Source: Oscillospiraceae bacterium (GTDB lineage: Bacteria > Bacillota > Clostridia > Oscillospirales > Oscillospiraceae). Taken from it: a DNA stretch of 64,000 nucleotides. Under the pieces are notes generated by a model, which saw only the letters and a list, made by a program, of their open reading frames with translations, was not told the DNA's origin and ran no database searches. Numbering within the stretch: position 1 is the first letter of the stretch; every line of letters begins with the position of its first letter. The translations under genes were made by a program, and so were the position numbers. Positions 8,303 to 17,243 of the stretch are shown here, piece by piece. The stretch lies in contig JAFSWC010000085.1 of assembly GCA_017444665.1 (NCBI GenBank), positions 62,001-126,000 of the forward strand. Reading direction: 5' to 3'.

Positions 8303-8407
8303 ATGAAAAACTCATTTGACGAACGGTGCATCGACTTTCAGATTATCAGCGCTTCGCTTCTTCCCCTCGGCCTGTTGATCGGAATCGTTTCCGCGGTTTT
8401 GATGTAA
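8303..8407 (+). CDS. small single-pass membrane protein (34 aa)
   Basis: A small ORF with an ideal AAAGGAGG site (8286-8293) 9 nt before its ATG. It encodes a charged N-terminal 12 residues (MKNSFDERC...) and one hydrophobic helix (about 14-34, rich in Leu/Ile/Val). It lies 57 nt ahead of the deacetylase gene on the same strand. I do not recognise a family. Ribosome site, composition and context support it being real. It could be a small membrane partner of the deacetylase or a spore-related membrane peptide. Confidence 0.55.
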   Translation: MKNSFDERCIDFQIISASLLPLGLLIGIVSAVLM

Positions 8408-8464
8408 ATGTTCCTCTTCTATCCTGCAGCGTGTCCACATACGCTGTAGAGAGGAGTGATGAAC

Positions 8465-9241
8465 ATGGATAAAATCAGTACGCTTATTCAGCAGCATAGG
8501 CGCATCCTTTCTATTATGGGTACGGCTATCGCGGCCGCGTTGATCTTGTGGGCTGTAAACAACCCGGCCATTGTCGGCGCTTCGGCCGCCCAGCGGCAGC
8601 TTCCGATATACTGCGTTCAGCGTGACGACAAAAAGCTTGCCATCAGCTTTGATGCGGCCTGGGGAAACGAGGATACCCAAACGCTCATTGATATCCTTTC
8701 CCAGTACGGCGTACATACCACGTTCTTCGTTGTCGGGGACTGGGCGGAAAAATATCCCGAATCCGTCAAAGCCCTGCATGACGCGGGACATGAGGTGATG
8801 AGCCATTCCTTGCATCACTCACATTTTTCGATGATGAGCGCCAATGATATCGCTGTAGATTTAAGGGAGGCCAACAGCATCATCTCATCTTCTTCCGGCG
8901 TTGCTCCGACGTTGTTCCGCTGTCCTTACGGCGAATACGACGATCACGTCATCCAGACGGTAAAGGAGCTCGGGATGACGGCAATCCAGTGGTCGGTCGA
9001 CAGCCTGGACTGGAAAGGGATCAGCGCGGATGAGATCTGTGAGCGTGTACTCAAACGAGTCGAACCCGGAAGCATCGTGCTTTTCCATAACGCGGCCGAG
9101 CACACGCCGGAAGCCCTTCCGCGGATCCTCGATACGCTGCAGAACGAAGGATATACTATCGTTCCCGTATCCGAGCTGCTGCTTGAGGGCAGCACGACGA
9201 TCGACCACGCAGGGAAACAGATCCCGAATAAAAGCATGTAA
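8465..9241 (+). CDS. PdaB-like polysaccharide deacetylase
   Basis: Extracytoplasmic NodB-fold deacetylase (258 aa) with an N-terminal membrane anchor (about 17-36). The first metal motif is the variant ISFDAAWGNEDT, typical of the PdaB/YlxY group, not the usual TFDDGP. The histidine motif SHSLHH (about 122-127) follows, then RCPYGEYD and the C-terminal IVLFHN. PdaB-like proteins act in spore cortex or cell-wall modification, so a sporulation role is likely but inferred. I choose the ATG at 8465, which lies 8 nt after GAGGAG; the ATG at 8459 is too close to that site. Confidence 0.85.
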   Translation: MDKISTLIQQHRRILSIMGTAIAAALILWAVNNPAIVGASAAQRQLPIYCVQRDDKKLAISFDAAWGNEDTQTLIDILSQYGVHTTFFVVGDWAEKYPESVKALHDAGHEVMSHSLHHSHFSMMSANDIAVDLREANSIISSSSGVAPTLFRCPYGEYDDHVIQTVKELGMTAIQWSVDSLDWKGISADEICERVLKRVEPGSIVLFHNAAEHTPEALPRILDTLQNEGYTIVPVSELLLEGSTTIDHAGKQIPNKSM

Positions 9242-9274
9242 AAAGAAGGCACATGTTATCATGTGCCTTCTTTT
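9241..9274. terminator. bidirectional terminator
   Basis: A 15-bp perfect stem (9241-9255 with 9260-9274) with the tetraloop TTAT, flanked by A- and T-runs, lies between convergent genes and serves both. Confidence 0.9.
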
Positions 9275-9275
9275 C

Positions 9276-11315
9276 TTAATGTGCCAAAACGGCTGTTTTC
9301 TCACCGGCAGTCGGCTCGGGATCAGTTACAACCGGGTCGGGAAGAACGCGTTGGCCGTTATATGTCGGATGATAGGTCGGAACCAGACGTTCGACATAGC
9401 TGCGGATATGCTCGTCATTTCGATAAGCCACTTCGATCAGTTCGTCAAGGCTGGAAAGGAATGCGTCGGTATCAAAGGGAATCGGGCAGCCGATATGGAT
9501 CAGTTTGTTGTCGGTTCGCTTCAATCCTTCTTCCGCCATCAGCTTTTCTTCGTAAAGCTTTTCTCCCGGCCGCAGACCTGTATACTCGATCTTGATGTCG
9601 ACATCCGGCTTCAGTCCCGAAAGGCGGATCAGGTTGCGCGCAAGCGTATCGATCTTAACAGGGCTTCCCATGTCAAGAACAAAGATCTCGCCGCCGTGAG
9701 CATATGTACCGGCCAGCATGACAAGACTGACCGCTTCTGGAACCGTCATAAAATAGCGGATGATATCCGGATGGGTGACCGTAACGGGGCCGCCCTTTTC
9801 GATCTGGCGCTTGAACACGGGTACGACCGAGCCGTTGGACCCGAGGACGTTTCCGAAGCGAACTGCCACAAATTCGGTTTTGATGTTCCTGAAAGCTTCT
9901 GCGCTTGCGATCCTTTCAGCGAACTCTTTTCCGCGGTGCAGATATAGCTGGGGGATCTCGTCCGCTTTTCCGGCCTTGATTTTGGCGTCGAAGCTTTGGA
10001 TGATCATCTCACACAGACGCTTGCTTGCGCCCATGATATTGGTCGGGTTGACGGCCTTGTCCGTGCTGATCAGGACAAAGCGCTGGCAGCCGTGCATCAT
10101 CGCGGCATAAGCCGTCTTGTACGTACCGATGGCGTTGTTCTTGATCGCCTCGCAAGGGCTGTCCTCCATCAGGGGAACGTGCTTATGGGCGGCCGCATGA
10201 TAGACGATATCCGGGCGGTATTCGTCAAAGACCTGAAACATCCTGCGGCTGTCGCGCACCGAGCCGATCAGGACGACAAGGTCCAGTTCCTTATATTTCT
10301 CTCTCAGTTCAAGCTGGATCTCATATGCGTTGTTTTCGTAAATATCAAAAATGATCAGACGCTTTGGGCTGTGTCCTGCGATCTGTCGGCACAGTTCCGA
10401 ACCGATACTGCCGCCGCCGCCTGTGACCATAACGGTTTTGCCGTTGATAAATTGAAAAACCTCGTTCAAATCGGGACGGATGGGATCACGCCCCAGAAGG
10501 TCTTCGATCGAGACATCGCGCAAAGCCTTGACCGTAACCTGGCCGGAAACAAGCTGGAACATGCCGGGAAGATTTTTGATCTCGCAGCCGGTTTCGTTGC
10601 AGATGTTCAAGATATCACGCCGCTGCGCCATTGTCGCGCTGGGGATAGCCAGAAAGATCTTGTTGACCTTATACTTTTCTACGTTCTCCAGAATGGATTC
10701 CCTGCCGCCGACGACGCGAACGCCGTCCACGTAGCGGTCCCACTTGTTGGAATTATCGTCGATGATGCAGACGACCTTGCCGCCGTCGGGATTCCCGTTG
10801 ACGTCGCGCAGAATCATCTGTCCGGCCGAGCCGGCGCCGATCAACATGATCCTGTCGCTGCTGCGTTTTCCGTTTTTGTTAAAGATCGACAAGGCGATAC
10901 GATAGGAAAAGCGGATACCGCCCACCAGCATAAACTGCAGAATCGCACCGATCGCATAATACGAGATCGGCATACGCCCATAAAAAAGCAGCGTTGCGGC
11001 CACATGTACGCCGGACATCAGGAAGGACGCCGCAAGGATCCTGTACATTTCATTCAACCCTGCAAAACGCCAGATGCTTTTGTACATCCCCATCAGGATA
11101 AACGCCGCAAGACAAAGAAGGGCGTAAACCGGTGCGAAACGCTCCCAAATATCGATAAAACGCCTGGTAATAAGCGTATAACGAAAATCAAATCGCAGCA
11201 GCAGCGCGAAGAAATAAGCCGCATTGACCGCAAAAATATCATACAGCGCAATGCCGATGGCTATTTTTTTCCAGTGCTCCAGCCTGAAGGAGCTGTTGGA
11301 ACTGTTCCTGTTCAT
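9276..11315 (-). CDS. CapD/PglF-type membrane nucleotide-sugar 4,6-dehydratase
   Basis: Membrane-bound SDR enzyme of the WbpM/PglF/CapD group (679 aa), which makes UDP-4-keto-6-deoxy sugars for surface glycans. Four N-terminal transmembrane helices span about 15-140. A CoA-binding-like Rossmann domain with GAGSAGQMILRD begins near residue 150. The catalytic SDR domain starts at TGGGGSIGSELCRQI (about 296). The active-site segment STDKAVNPTN near residue 415 lacks the usual YxxxK Tyr, as is normal for this group. The gene stands alone with its own promoter, away from any capsule cluster. The ATG at 11315 has only a weak ribosome site. Confidence 0.9.
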   Translation of the reverse strand: MNRNSSNSSFRLEHWKKIAIGIALYDIFAVNAAYFFALLLRFDFRYTLITRRFIDIWERFAPVYALLCLAAFILMGMYKSIWRFAGLNEMYRILAASFLMSGVHVAATLLFYGRMPISYYAIGAILQFMLVGGIRFSYRIALSIFNKNGKRSSDRIMLIGAGSAGQMILRDVNGNPDGGKVVCIIDDNSNKWDRYVDGVRVVGGRESILENVEKYKVNKIFLAIPSATMAQRRDILNICNETGCEIKNLPGMFQLVSGQVTVKALRDVSIEDLLGRDPIRPDLNEVFQFINGKTVMVTGGGGSIGSELCRQIAGHSPKRLIIFDIYENNAYEIQLELREKYKELDLVVLIGSVRDSRRMFQVFDEYRPDIVYHAAAHKHVPLMEDSPCEAIKNNAIGTYKTAYAAMMHGCQRFVLISTDKAVNPTNIMGASKRLCEMIIQSFDAKIKAGKADEIPQLYLHRGKEFAERIASAEAFRNIKTEFVAVRFGNVLGSNGSVVPVFKRQIEKGGPVTVTHPDIIRYFMTVPEAVSLVMLAGTYAHGGEIFVLDMGSPVKIDTLARNLIRLSGLKPDVDIKIEYTGLRPGEKLYEEKLMAEEGLKRTDNKLIHIGCPIPFDTDAFLSSLDELIEVAYRNDEHIRSYVERLVPTYHPTYNGQRVLPDPVVTDPEPTAGEKTAVLAH

Positions 11316-11361
11316 ATCTATATACCTGCCAATTACGGAAGAATTAGACCCAATTATTTAT

Positions 11362-11390
11362 ACAATACCATATGCTGACTTTTTTTGCAA
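11362..11390 (-). promoter_or_regulatory. promoter of CapD-like gene
   Basis: Minus-strand TTGCAA (11385-11390), 17-bp spacer and TATTGT (11362-11367), about 45 bp before the start codon. Confidence 0.45.
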
Positions 11391-11413
11391 CCGCGACCGA
11401 CAATGCATAGAAA

Positions 11414-11442
11414 AAGGGTGTAAGCGTTTCTCTTACACCCTT
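11414..11442 (-). terminator. terminator after tyrS
   Basis: AAGGGTGTAAG (11414-11424) pairs with CTTACACCCTT (11432-11442). On the minus strand it is followed by TTTTTC, 7 nt past the tyrS stop. Confidence 0.85.
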
Positions 11443-11448
11443 CTTTTG

Positions 11449-12672
11449 TTATTTCAGGACGACTTTATAAAAACTCTTTTTGCCGCGCTTGAGGATAACG
11501 CCTGCCTTCAGTTCTTCGGCGGGAAAAATTTTCGCGATATCGGTGATTTTTTCATCGTTTGCTGTAACGCCGCCCTGCTGGATGTTGCGGCGCGCATCGG
11601 ATTTGGACGGGCAAAGACCGGTTTTCACAAGCAGTGTCATGATATCGGCCGCGCCGTCAACAAGATCGGCCTCTCCCAGCTCAAGCGTTGGGATATCGGC
11701 GCTTCCGGCGCCGCCGCCAAAGAGCGCTTTGGCCGCCGTCTCCGCTTTTCTGGCCTCTTCTTCGCCGTGGACCATCGCCGTCAGTTCGAAAGCGAGGATC
11801 TCCTTCGCCTGGTTGAGTCGGCTCCCTTCCCAGCCTTCCATCTCTCTGATCTGCTCAAGCGGAAGGAAGGTCAGCATGCGGATGCACTTCATGACGTCGG
11901 CGTCGTCGACGTTGCGCCAATACTGATAAAAGTCGTAAGGAGATGTTTTGTTCGCATCCAGCCACACGGCGTTGCCTGCCGTTTTGCCCATCTTTTTGCC
12001 CTGGGAGTCCGTCAGCAGCGTGATCGTCATGGCATGTGCGTCTTTTCCGAGCTTTCTTCGGATCAGTTCCGTACCGCCGAGCATATTGCTCCACTGGTCG
12101 TCACCGCCAAACTGCATGTTGCAGTCATAATGCTGAAAGAGGTAATAAAAGTCATAGGACTGCATGATCATGTAATTGAATTCAAGAAAACTCAGGCCCT
12201 TTTCCATGCGCTGCTTATAACACTCGGCGCGCAGCATGTTGTTGACGGAAAAACATGCGCCGACTTCACGCAGGAGATCGACATAGTTCAGATTCAGCAG
12301 CCAGTCCGCGTTGTTGATCATTCTGGCTTTTCCCTCGCCAAAGTCGATAAAGCGCTCCATCTGGCGCTTGAAGCATTCCGCGTTGTGTTCAATATCCTCG
12401 CGCGTCAGCATCTTGCGCATATCCGTGCGGCCGGACGGATCGCCGATCATGGTAGTTCCTCCGCCGATCAGCGCAATCGGCTTATTGCCGGCCATCTGCA
12501 GGCGCTTCATCAGCGTAAGCGCCATAAAATGCCCCGCAGTCAGGCTGTCCGCCGTGCAGTCAAAGCCGATATAAAAAACGGCTTTGCCGTTGTTGATCAT
12601 GTTTTTGATCTCTTCCTCGTTGGTGACCTGCGCGATCAACCCGCGCTCGATCAGTTCCTCATAAATGCCCAT
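11449..12672 (-). CDS. tyrS: tyrosyl-tRNA synthetase
   Basis: Class I synthetase charging tRNA-Tyr (407 aa). The HIGH-type motif is TAGHF (about residue 45) and the KMSKS loop appears as KMGKT (about 229). A C-terminal S4 RNA-binding domain covers the last 65 residues. Length is standard. It lies 6 nt after the C_GCxxG_C_C gene, and both are downstream of a tyrosine T-box, so charging of tRNA-Tyr should control both. Start ATG at 12672 follows GAGGAG. Confidence 0.97.
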   Translation of the reverse strand: MGIYEELIERGLIAQVTNEEEIKNMINNGKAVFYIGFDCTADSLTAGHFMALTLMKRLQMAGNKPIALIGGGTTMIGDPSGRTDMRKMLTREDIEHNAECFKRQMERFIDFGEGKARMINNADWLLNLNYVDLLREVGACFSVNNMLRAECYKQRMEKGLSFLEFNYMIMQSYDFYYLFQHYDCNMQFGGDDQWSNMLGGTELIRRKLGKDAHAMTITLLTDSQGKKMGKTAGNAVWLDANKTSPYDFYQYWRNVDDADVMKCIRMLTFLPLEQIREMEGWEGSRLNQAKEILAFELTAMVHGEEEARKAETAAKALFGGGAGSADIPTLELGEADLVDGAADIMTLLVKTGLCPSKSDARRNIQQGGVTANDEKITDIAKIFPAEELKAGVILKRGKKSFYKVVLK

Positions 12673-12678
12673 CGTGTA

Positions 12679-13071
12679 TCATTCTCCTCTTCCTGTTGTA
12701 ATCAGCGCTTCCGCCGTTTCCGCCCCAAATGCGATAAGCTCATCGCACGGTACGCCATCGCGTTTGAGTTCAATGCAGCGCACCGCCCCAAACTTATCGC
12801 GGAAAGCCGCCGTTGTTTTCTTGGTAAGTGACGCCACAATCATCAAGGCGCTTTTATCGCCCTGCGTGTTCTGTGCCGCCCCGATCGCCATTACGGCGCC
12901 GGAAATCGCGCCGCAGATCTCGCCGCAGCGCACGCCGCCGCCAAAGCCGCCGGCGATCGCAAGCGCCATATTGTCGTCCAGTCCCGTATACTTGCCGCAG
13001 GCGCTCAAAACACACTGGGCGCAGTTATAGCCTTCACTGTGAAGACGAACTGCGTCTTCTTTCAAACTCAA
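12679..13071 (-). CDS. C_GCxxG_C_C family (redox) protein
   Basis: Small soluble protein (130 aa) with the family signature: GYNCAQ near the start, then GFGGGVRCGEICGAISGA (about 45-62). The Cys residues probably form a redox or metal site; the biochemical role is unknown. I choose TTG at 13071, 9 nt after GGAG and downstream of the T-box terminator. The in-frame ATG further upstream lies inside the T-box RNA and is rejected. A second TTG at 13065 is possible. It is the first gene after the tyrosine T-box and is followed by tyrS, an unusual partner. Confidence 0.82.
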   Translation of the reverse strand: MSLKEDAVRLHSEGYNCAQCVLSACGKYTGLDDNMALAIAGGFGGGVRCGEICGAISGAVMAIGAAQNTQGDKSALMIVASLTKKTTAAFRDKFGAVRCIELKRDGVPCDELIAFGAETAEALITTGRGE

Positions 13072-13091
13072 CCCAATCAGCTCCGTTTCAT

Positions 13092-13359
13092 AAAAATATG
13101 CCCTCTGTCCCGAACCGGACAGAGGGCAATTGATTGCGGTACCACCTCTGCTCACTCAGCTTCTCACAAAGCAGAGCCTCAGCAAGTGCCTTTGGGGCAC
13201 TTATCGCGCTATCGGGCGAAACCCGTCCTGTTTTACTTGCGAAAATGCTTTCAACAGGCCGCTCCGGACTGTATTGTGCCGTCGTTCTCTCCCCTTCTCA
13301 GCAAAACAGGGTCTCTCTGTGCAGAAACGCTCGGTACGTCTGTCCTTCCTTGCGTTGAC
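13092..13359 (-). promoter_or_regulatory. T-box riboswitch, tyrosine-specific
   Basis: The minus-strand leader carries the T-box core GGTGGTACCGC (rc of 13132-13143 region) followed by a perfect 11-bp terminator stem (13100-13110 with 13117-13127) and a run of T. The 5' arm of that stem (CCTCT) can pair instead with AGAGG before the T-box to form the antiterminator. Stem I is closed by GGAC/GTCC. Its specifier loop reads AATACA, giving UAC as specifier codon (tyrosine), which fits tyrS downstream. Uncharged tRNA-Tyr should switch the operon on. Confidence 0.93.
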
Positions 13360-13365
13360 GAATGG

Positions 13366-13394
13366 ATTATACAGGATGATCCTATCGCTGTCAA
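13366..13394 (-). promoter_or_regulatory. consensus promoter of T-box/tyrS operon
   Basis: Minus-strand TTGACA (13389-13394), exactly 17 bp, TATAAT (13366-13371): a perfect sigma-A consensus. The -35 box overlaps the recN stop codon. Transcription should begin near 13359. Confidence 0.93.
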
Positions 13395-15085
13395 GGACGA
13401 TCCTTTTTCTTGATTTTATACGCTTCACATGCCGCAAGCTGCTCTTCCGCGCTGGCAAGCGTAAGCGCCGTGACGTTGTCTCCGCCGTACAGACGGGCAA
13501 TCTCCTGCGCTCTCCCTTGTTGGCCCAAAGCTGTTACGTCGGTATAGGTGCGTCCGCCGCGTTCCGATTTGCTGATGACGAAGTGACTGTCCGCCATGGC
13601 CGCGATCTGCGGCAAATGTGTCACACACATGACCTGTTTGCCAAGCGAAACGCTGTAAAGCTTTTCCGCAATCCGCTGGGCGGCAACGCCCGAAACACCG
13701 CTGTCGATCTCGTCGAAAATCATCGTCGGGATCGGATCGTTTTCCGCAAATACATTCTTCATGGCAAGCATGATCCGGCTCAGCTCACCGCCGGAGGCGA
13801 TGCGGCTGATGCGTCCAAGCTCTTCTCCCGCATTGGCCGACATGACAAAGCGTATGGTGTCACAGCCCCTGGCGTTAAAGCCTTCCTCATTTGCAACGGC
13901 TGAAAAATCAACGGCAAAACGGACGGACGGCATCGACAGATCTCTCAATTCGCCGACGATGCGCCTTTCCAGCTCTTCCGCAGCTTTTTTTCTTACCTCG
14001 CTCAGCACCTGCGCTTTTTTCAGAACGCTGGCGCGTGAGGCATCAAGCTCACGCTCCAGGCGACTGATCGTTTCGTCCGCGCTGTCGATCTCGTCCAGCT
14101 TCCGGCGGCTTTCATCCAAAAGCGCGATCAAGCCGGTCTCATCTGCGTTGTATTTCCGCTGAAGCCTGTTGAGAAGGGACAATCTCGACTCAAGCCGGTC
14201 ATATTCCTCCGGAGAAAAATCAAGACTGTCACGCAGATCACGCAGCAGTTCTGCGGCGTCCGTCAGAGAAAAGACGGCGTCGCGAATGCTTTTGACGCTT
14301 CCTTCCAACTCCGGTGCGAGCGCTGCGGCGCGCTGGGCATATCCCTCGGCGTTCTGGGCCAGCGAAACGGCGTTTTCATCTCCGTCATACAAAAGCGCAC
14401 AGGCGTTTTCGATCGCTTCCGTCAGCTTTTCGGAGTTGCGCAGAAGCGTCAGCCGGGAGGAGATCTCGTCATATTCTCCGCTTTTCAAATCGGCGGATTC
14501 CAGTTCGGAGATCCGAAAGCCGAGACGGTCACGCAGCCTGTCTTTTTCTTCTTCATCCAAAACAAGCGAGTCGATCTGCCTTTTTATTGCGGTATAGTTA
14601 TCATAAAGCTCGCCGTATTCCGCCAGGATCGGGGACAGCCCGCCGAACCGGTCGAGATAATCCAGATGTCGGCGCTCATCGGTCAGCTGCCGTCCGTCGT
14701 TCTGACCGTGGATATCCACAAGCGTCGACGCCAGTTCTTTTAACTGTACGGCGCTGACGGGAACGCCGCAGATCCGACAGGAGCTTTTTCCGTCAGCGTT
14801 GATGCGGCGCTGGATGATCAGTTCGTCCTCTGCGTCAATCTCGTTGTCACGAAGAAAGCTCCCGGCCTCCTCGGAGAGATCGAAGGACGCCGTGACGACA
14901 GCTCTGTCCGCGCCTCTTCTCACGAGCTCCCGGCTGACGCGATCTCCCAACACGGCGCCGATCGAATCAATAACGATGGATTTGCCGGCGCCGGTCTCGC
15001 CGGTCAGCACGTTCAGTCCGGGTCCAAAACTGATATCGGCCCGTTCAATGACGGCCACGTTTTCAATGTGAAGTTCGTTCAGCAT
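13391..15085 (-). CDS. recN: DNA repair protein RecN
   Basis: SMC-like ATPase acting early in double-strand-break repair (564 aa). The Walker A GETGAGKS is at about 29-36, a coiled-coil region spans about 150-350, and the ABC signature region GGELSRIMLAMK is near 425. The Walker B DEIDSGVSG follows near 455. It is the last gene of the xse-isp-dxs-tlyA-NAD kinase-argR block, its normal Firmicute neighbourhood. The genes usually found after recN (spoIVB, spo0A) are replaced here by the T-box operon. Confidence 0.96.
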   Translation of the reverse strand: MLNELHIENVAVIERADISFGPGLNVLTGETGAGKSIVIDSIGAVLGDRVSRELVRRGADRAVVTASFDLSEEAGSFLRDNEIDAEDELIIQRRINADGKSSCRICGVPVSAVQLKELASTLVDIHGQNDGRQLTDERRHLDYLDRFGGLSPILAEYGELYDNYTAIKRQIDSLVLDEEEKDRLRDRLGFRISELESADLKSGEYDEISSRLTLLRNSEKLTEAIENACALLYDGDENAVSLAQNAEGYAQRAAALAPELEGSVKSIRDAVFSLTDAAELLRDLRDSLDFSPEEYDRLESRLSLLNRLQRKYNADETGLIALLDESRRKLDEIDSADETISRLERELDASRASVLKKAQVLSEVRKKAAEELERRIVGELRDLSMPSVRFAVDFSAVANEEGFNARGCDTIRFVMSANAGEELGRISRIASGGELSRIMLAMKNVFAENDPIPTMIFDEIDSGVSGVAAQRIAEKLYSVSLGKQVMCVTHLPQIAAMADSHFVISKSERGGRTYTDVTALGQQGRAQEIARLYGGDNVTALTLASAEEQLAACEAYKIKKKDRP

Positions 15086-15113
15086 TCCGCTACCTCACGC
15101 AAGTTGCCTGATC

Positions 15114-15569
15114 TTATCTTCCAATAATGCTTTTCAGTTCGTGTGACAGCCTGTCGCAGGCGTCGAGACTTGTCATGGCGAGAAACGCGGTATCGTCTCC
15201 GGCAAGCGTACCCGCCAGTCCGTCGATCGACATGCTGTCGACAGCGGAGCACACCGCAGGCGCAAGGCCCGGGATCGTTTTGATCACAAGCAGATTCATC
15301 GCCGGCTGATAGGAGATCACGCTTTCCCGCACGATTTTCTGCAGGCGCTGTCTGGCGTCATCCTCCTCCGAGCGTCCGGAGACAGTGTAGCGATACGCCC
15401 CGGTAGGCCCAAGTTCTTTGACAAGGCGCATATCCTTGATGTCGCGCGAAAGCGTAGCCTGCGTGCTTTTTACCCCGCGTTCGAGGAGCGCTTCCTGCAG
15501 CTGACGCTGCGTCTCTATATTCTGGTGCTGGATGATCTCAAGGATCACACTCTGTCTGCCGGGTTTCAT
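15114..15569 (-). CDS. argR: arginine repressor ArgR/AhrC
   Basis: Arginine-sensing transcription factor (151 aa). The N-terminal winged helix spans about 1-70 with TQATLSRDIKDM. The C-terminal oligomerisation and arginine-binding domain carries the GTLAGDDT motif (about 120-127). The ATG at 15569 is chosen because GGAGG lies just upstream and it gives the family length. A longer frame to 15626 would overlap the NAD kinase end. No arginine biosynthesis genes are in the window, so targets are elsewhere. Confidence 0.94.
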   Translation of the reverse strand: MKPGRQSVILEIIQHQNIETQRQLQEALLERGVKSTQATLSRDIKDMRLVKELGPTGAYRYTVSGRSEEDDARQRLQKIVRESVISYQPAMNLLVIKTIPGLAPAVCSAVDSMSIDGLAGTLAGDDTAFLAMTSLDACDRLSHELKSIIGR

Positions 15570-15582
15570 TTCTCGTCCTCCA

Positions 15583-16425
15583 TTAAAGTTTCTCGTAAGC
15601 AATCTCAAAAAAGGATTTGTCTCCAAAGCGGGCCATCAGGGTCTGCATGCTGCTGCGACGGATCAGCATTCTGTCGCCGCTTTGCAGATCCAGAACGGAA
15701 TTGCCGTCGACCGAAAGATACGCTCTGCGCGTGTGCAGCTTTTCCGTTGTGACGGAAATCTGCTTCTGCGCGCCGATCACAAACGGCTTTGCGCCGATCG
15801 AATGGGCGCAGATCGGTGTCAGAATAAAGGCCGCGGCCTCCGGCTCGACGATCGGTCCGCCCGCAGACATGGAATAACCGGTGGAGCCTGTCGGGGTGGC
15901 CACAATGACGCCGTCGCCGGAATAGCCGATCATCCGGTCGTCATTACAGAAGGCTGTGATGTTGATACACTCGCCATATCCGTGGATCACCGCGTCATTG
16001 AGCGCGTGATCGGAATAAATGACCTCTCCGTCTCGTTCAATGGAAACATCGAGCATCATTCGTTCGCTGAGACGATACTCGCCGCGCGCAACATTCAGGA
16101 TCCGATCGAATTCGTCCGCCTCAAGCGCAGTCATAAAGCCTTTGGTTCCCAAATTAACGCCGAGAATGGGAATGCTCCTCCCCTTCAGGGAGCGGACAAC
16201 GGACAGAATCGTTCCGTCCCCGCCGATCACGATGAGAAGCGTACAGTCCTTCCCCAGTTCGGCAATGGCGCCGTATTCGATATCCGGCGGCAGCACAGCG
16301 TCGCCGTTTTCAGCAAATACCGGGCACACAACACTGTCAAACCCGGCGCCGGAGAGAAGGCTGACGGCTCTTTTGGTATAATTCAGTTCGGTATCGCGAT
16401 ATGGATTCGGGCAGATAGCAATCAT
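15583..16425 (-). CDS. nadK: NAD kinase
   Basis: Phosphorylates NAD to NADP (280 aa). The signature GGDGT lies near residue 64, with NDAVIHG (about 138) and TPTGSTGYSMSAGGPI (about 168-183) completing the nucleotide-binding site. Start ATG at 16425 follows a GGGAGGG site; a frame to 16446 would overlap tlyA. It is placed between tlyA and argR as in most Clostridia. Confidence 0.95.
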   Translation of the reverse strand: MIAICPNPYRDTELNYTKRAVSLLSGAGFDSVVCPVFAENGDAVLPPDIEYGAIAELGKDCTLLIVIGGDGTILSVVRSLKGRSIPILGVNLGTKGFMTALEADEFDRILNVARGEYRLSERMMLDVSIERDGEVIYSDHALNDAVIHGYGECINITAFCNDDRMIGYSGDGVIVATPTGSTGYSMSAGGPIVEPEAAAFILTPICAHSIGAKPFVIGAQKQISVTTEKLHTRRAYLSVDGNSVLDLQSGDRMLIRRSSMQTLMARFGDKSFFEIAYEKL

Positions 16426-16442
16426 CGCTGCACCCTCCCCTG

Positions 16443-17237
16443 TCAAAGCTCCGCGTGAGAACGGGCGACAACCGAATCAACGTCGATTTCCGCCGTCTCA
16501 CCCGGTCTGTTTACCATATGACAAATATATTCAATGTTTCCTTCCGGGCCTTTGATCGGAGAATAGTCAAGCCCAAGTACGGAAAACCCGATCGTCGGGG
16601 CAAAATCAAGGATCCCCCGCACCACTTCACAGTGCACGGCCTCATCCCGCACAACGCCCTTTTTTCCGACCTCTTCCCTGCCCGCCTCAAACTGGGGCTT
16701 GATGAGACAGACAAGATCCGCCCCGGCCTTCAGCCTTTCTTTCACCGCAGGGAGCACGAGACGGATCGAAATAAAGGAAACGTCCATCACGGCCAGATCC
16801 GCCAATTCCGGTATCTGCTCGCCGGTCACATAGCGGAGATTGGTCCGTTCGAGATTGACGACCCGCGGATCGACGCGAAGCTTCCAGGCAAGCTGCCCGT
16901 ATCCGACGTCGACGGCATAAACCTTTGCGGCGCCGTGCTGCAGCAGAACGTCTGTAAAGCCACCGGTCGAAGCTCCGCAGTCAATGCAGACCTTTCCCGC
17001 CGGATCGACGGGAAAAACCTTCAGCGCTTTATTAAGCTTGAAGCCGCCGCGGCTGACGAAGGGGATCGCTTCGCCGCGAACTTCAAGCTGCGCGTCAGGA
17101 GAAACGGACATGCCCGGTTTATCGGCGCGCTGTCCGTTGACAAACACAAGACCGCTCATGATCGTCGTTCTGGCGCGCTCCCGGCTTTCGGTAAAACCGC
17201 GCTCGAAAACGAGCTGATCCAAACGTATTTTCTTCAT
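16443..17237 (-). CDS. tlyA: TlyA family rRNA 2'-O-methyltransferase
   Basis: TlyA (264 aa), often annotated hemolysin A, methylates ribosomal RNA. An N-terminal S4 RNA-binding domain (about 1-62, RLDQLVFERGF) is followed by an FtsJ-like Rossmann methyltransferase with the SAM motif DCGASTGGFTD (about 87-97). It starts just after dxs ends (6-nt gap), so the two are co-transcribed. The haemolysin label should not be taken literally. Confidence 0.93.
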   Translation of the reverse strand: MKKIRLDQLVFERGFTESRERARTTIMSGLVFVNGQRADKPGMSVSPDAQLEVRGEAIPFVSRGGFKLNKALKVFPVDPAGKVCIDCGASTGGFTDVLLQHGAAKVYAVDVGYGQLAWKLRVDPRVVNLERTNLRYVTGEQIPELADLAVMDVSFISIRLVLPAVKERLKAGADLVCLIKPQFEAGREEVGKKGVVRDEAVHCEVVRGILDFAPTIGFSVLGLDYSPIKGPEGNIEYICHMVNRPGETAEIDVDSVVARSHAEL

Positions 17238-17243
17238 GTTGCG

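Noticed and set aside
9996..11378. 460-aa plus-strand open frame
   Set aside because: Antisense to the CapD-like gene, no recognisable domain.
13072..13155. N-terminal extension of the C_GCxxG_C_C protein
   Set aside because: This stretch encodes the T-box antiterminator and terminator; translation beginning there would disrupt them.
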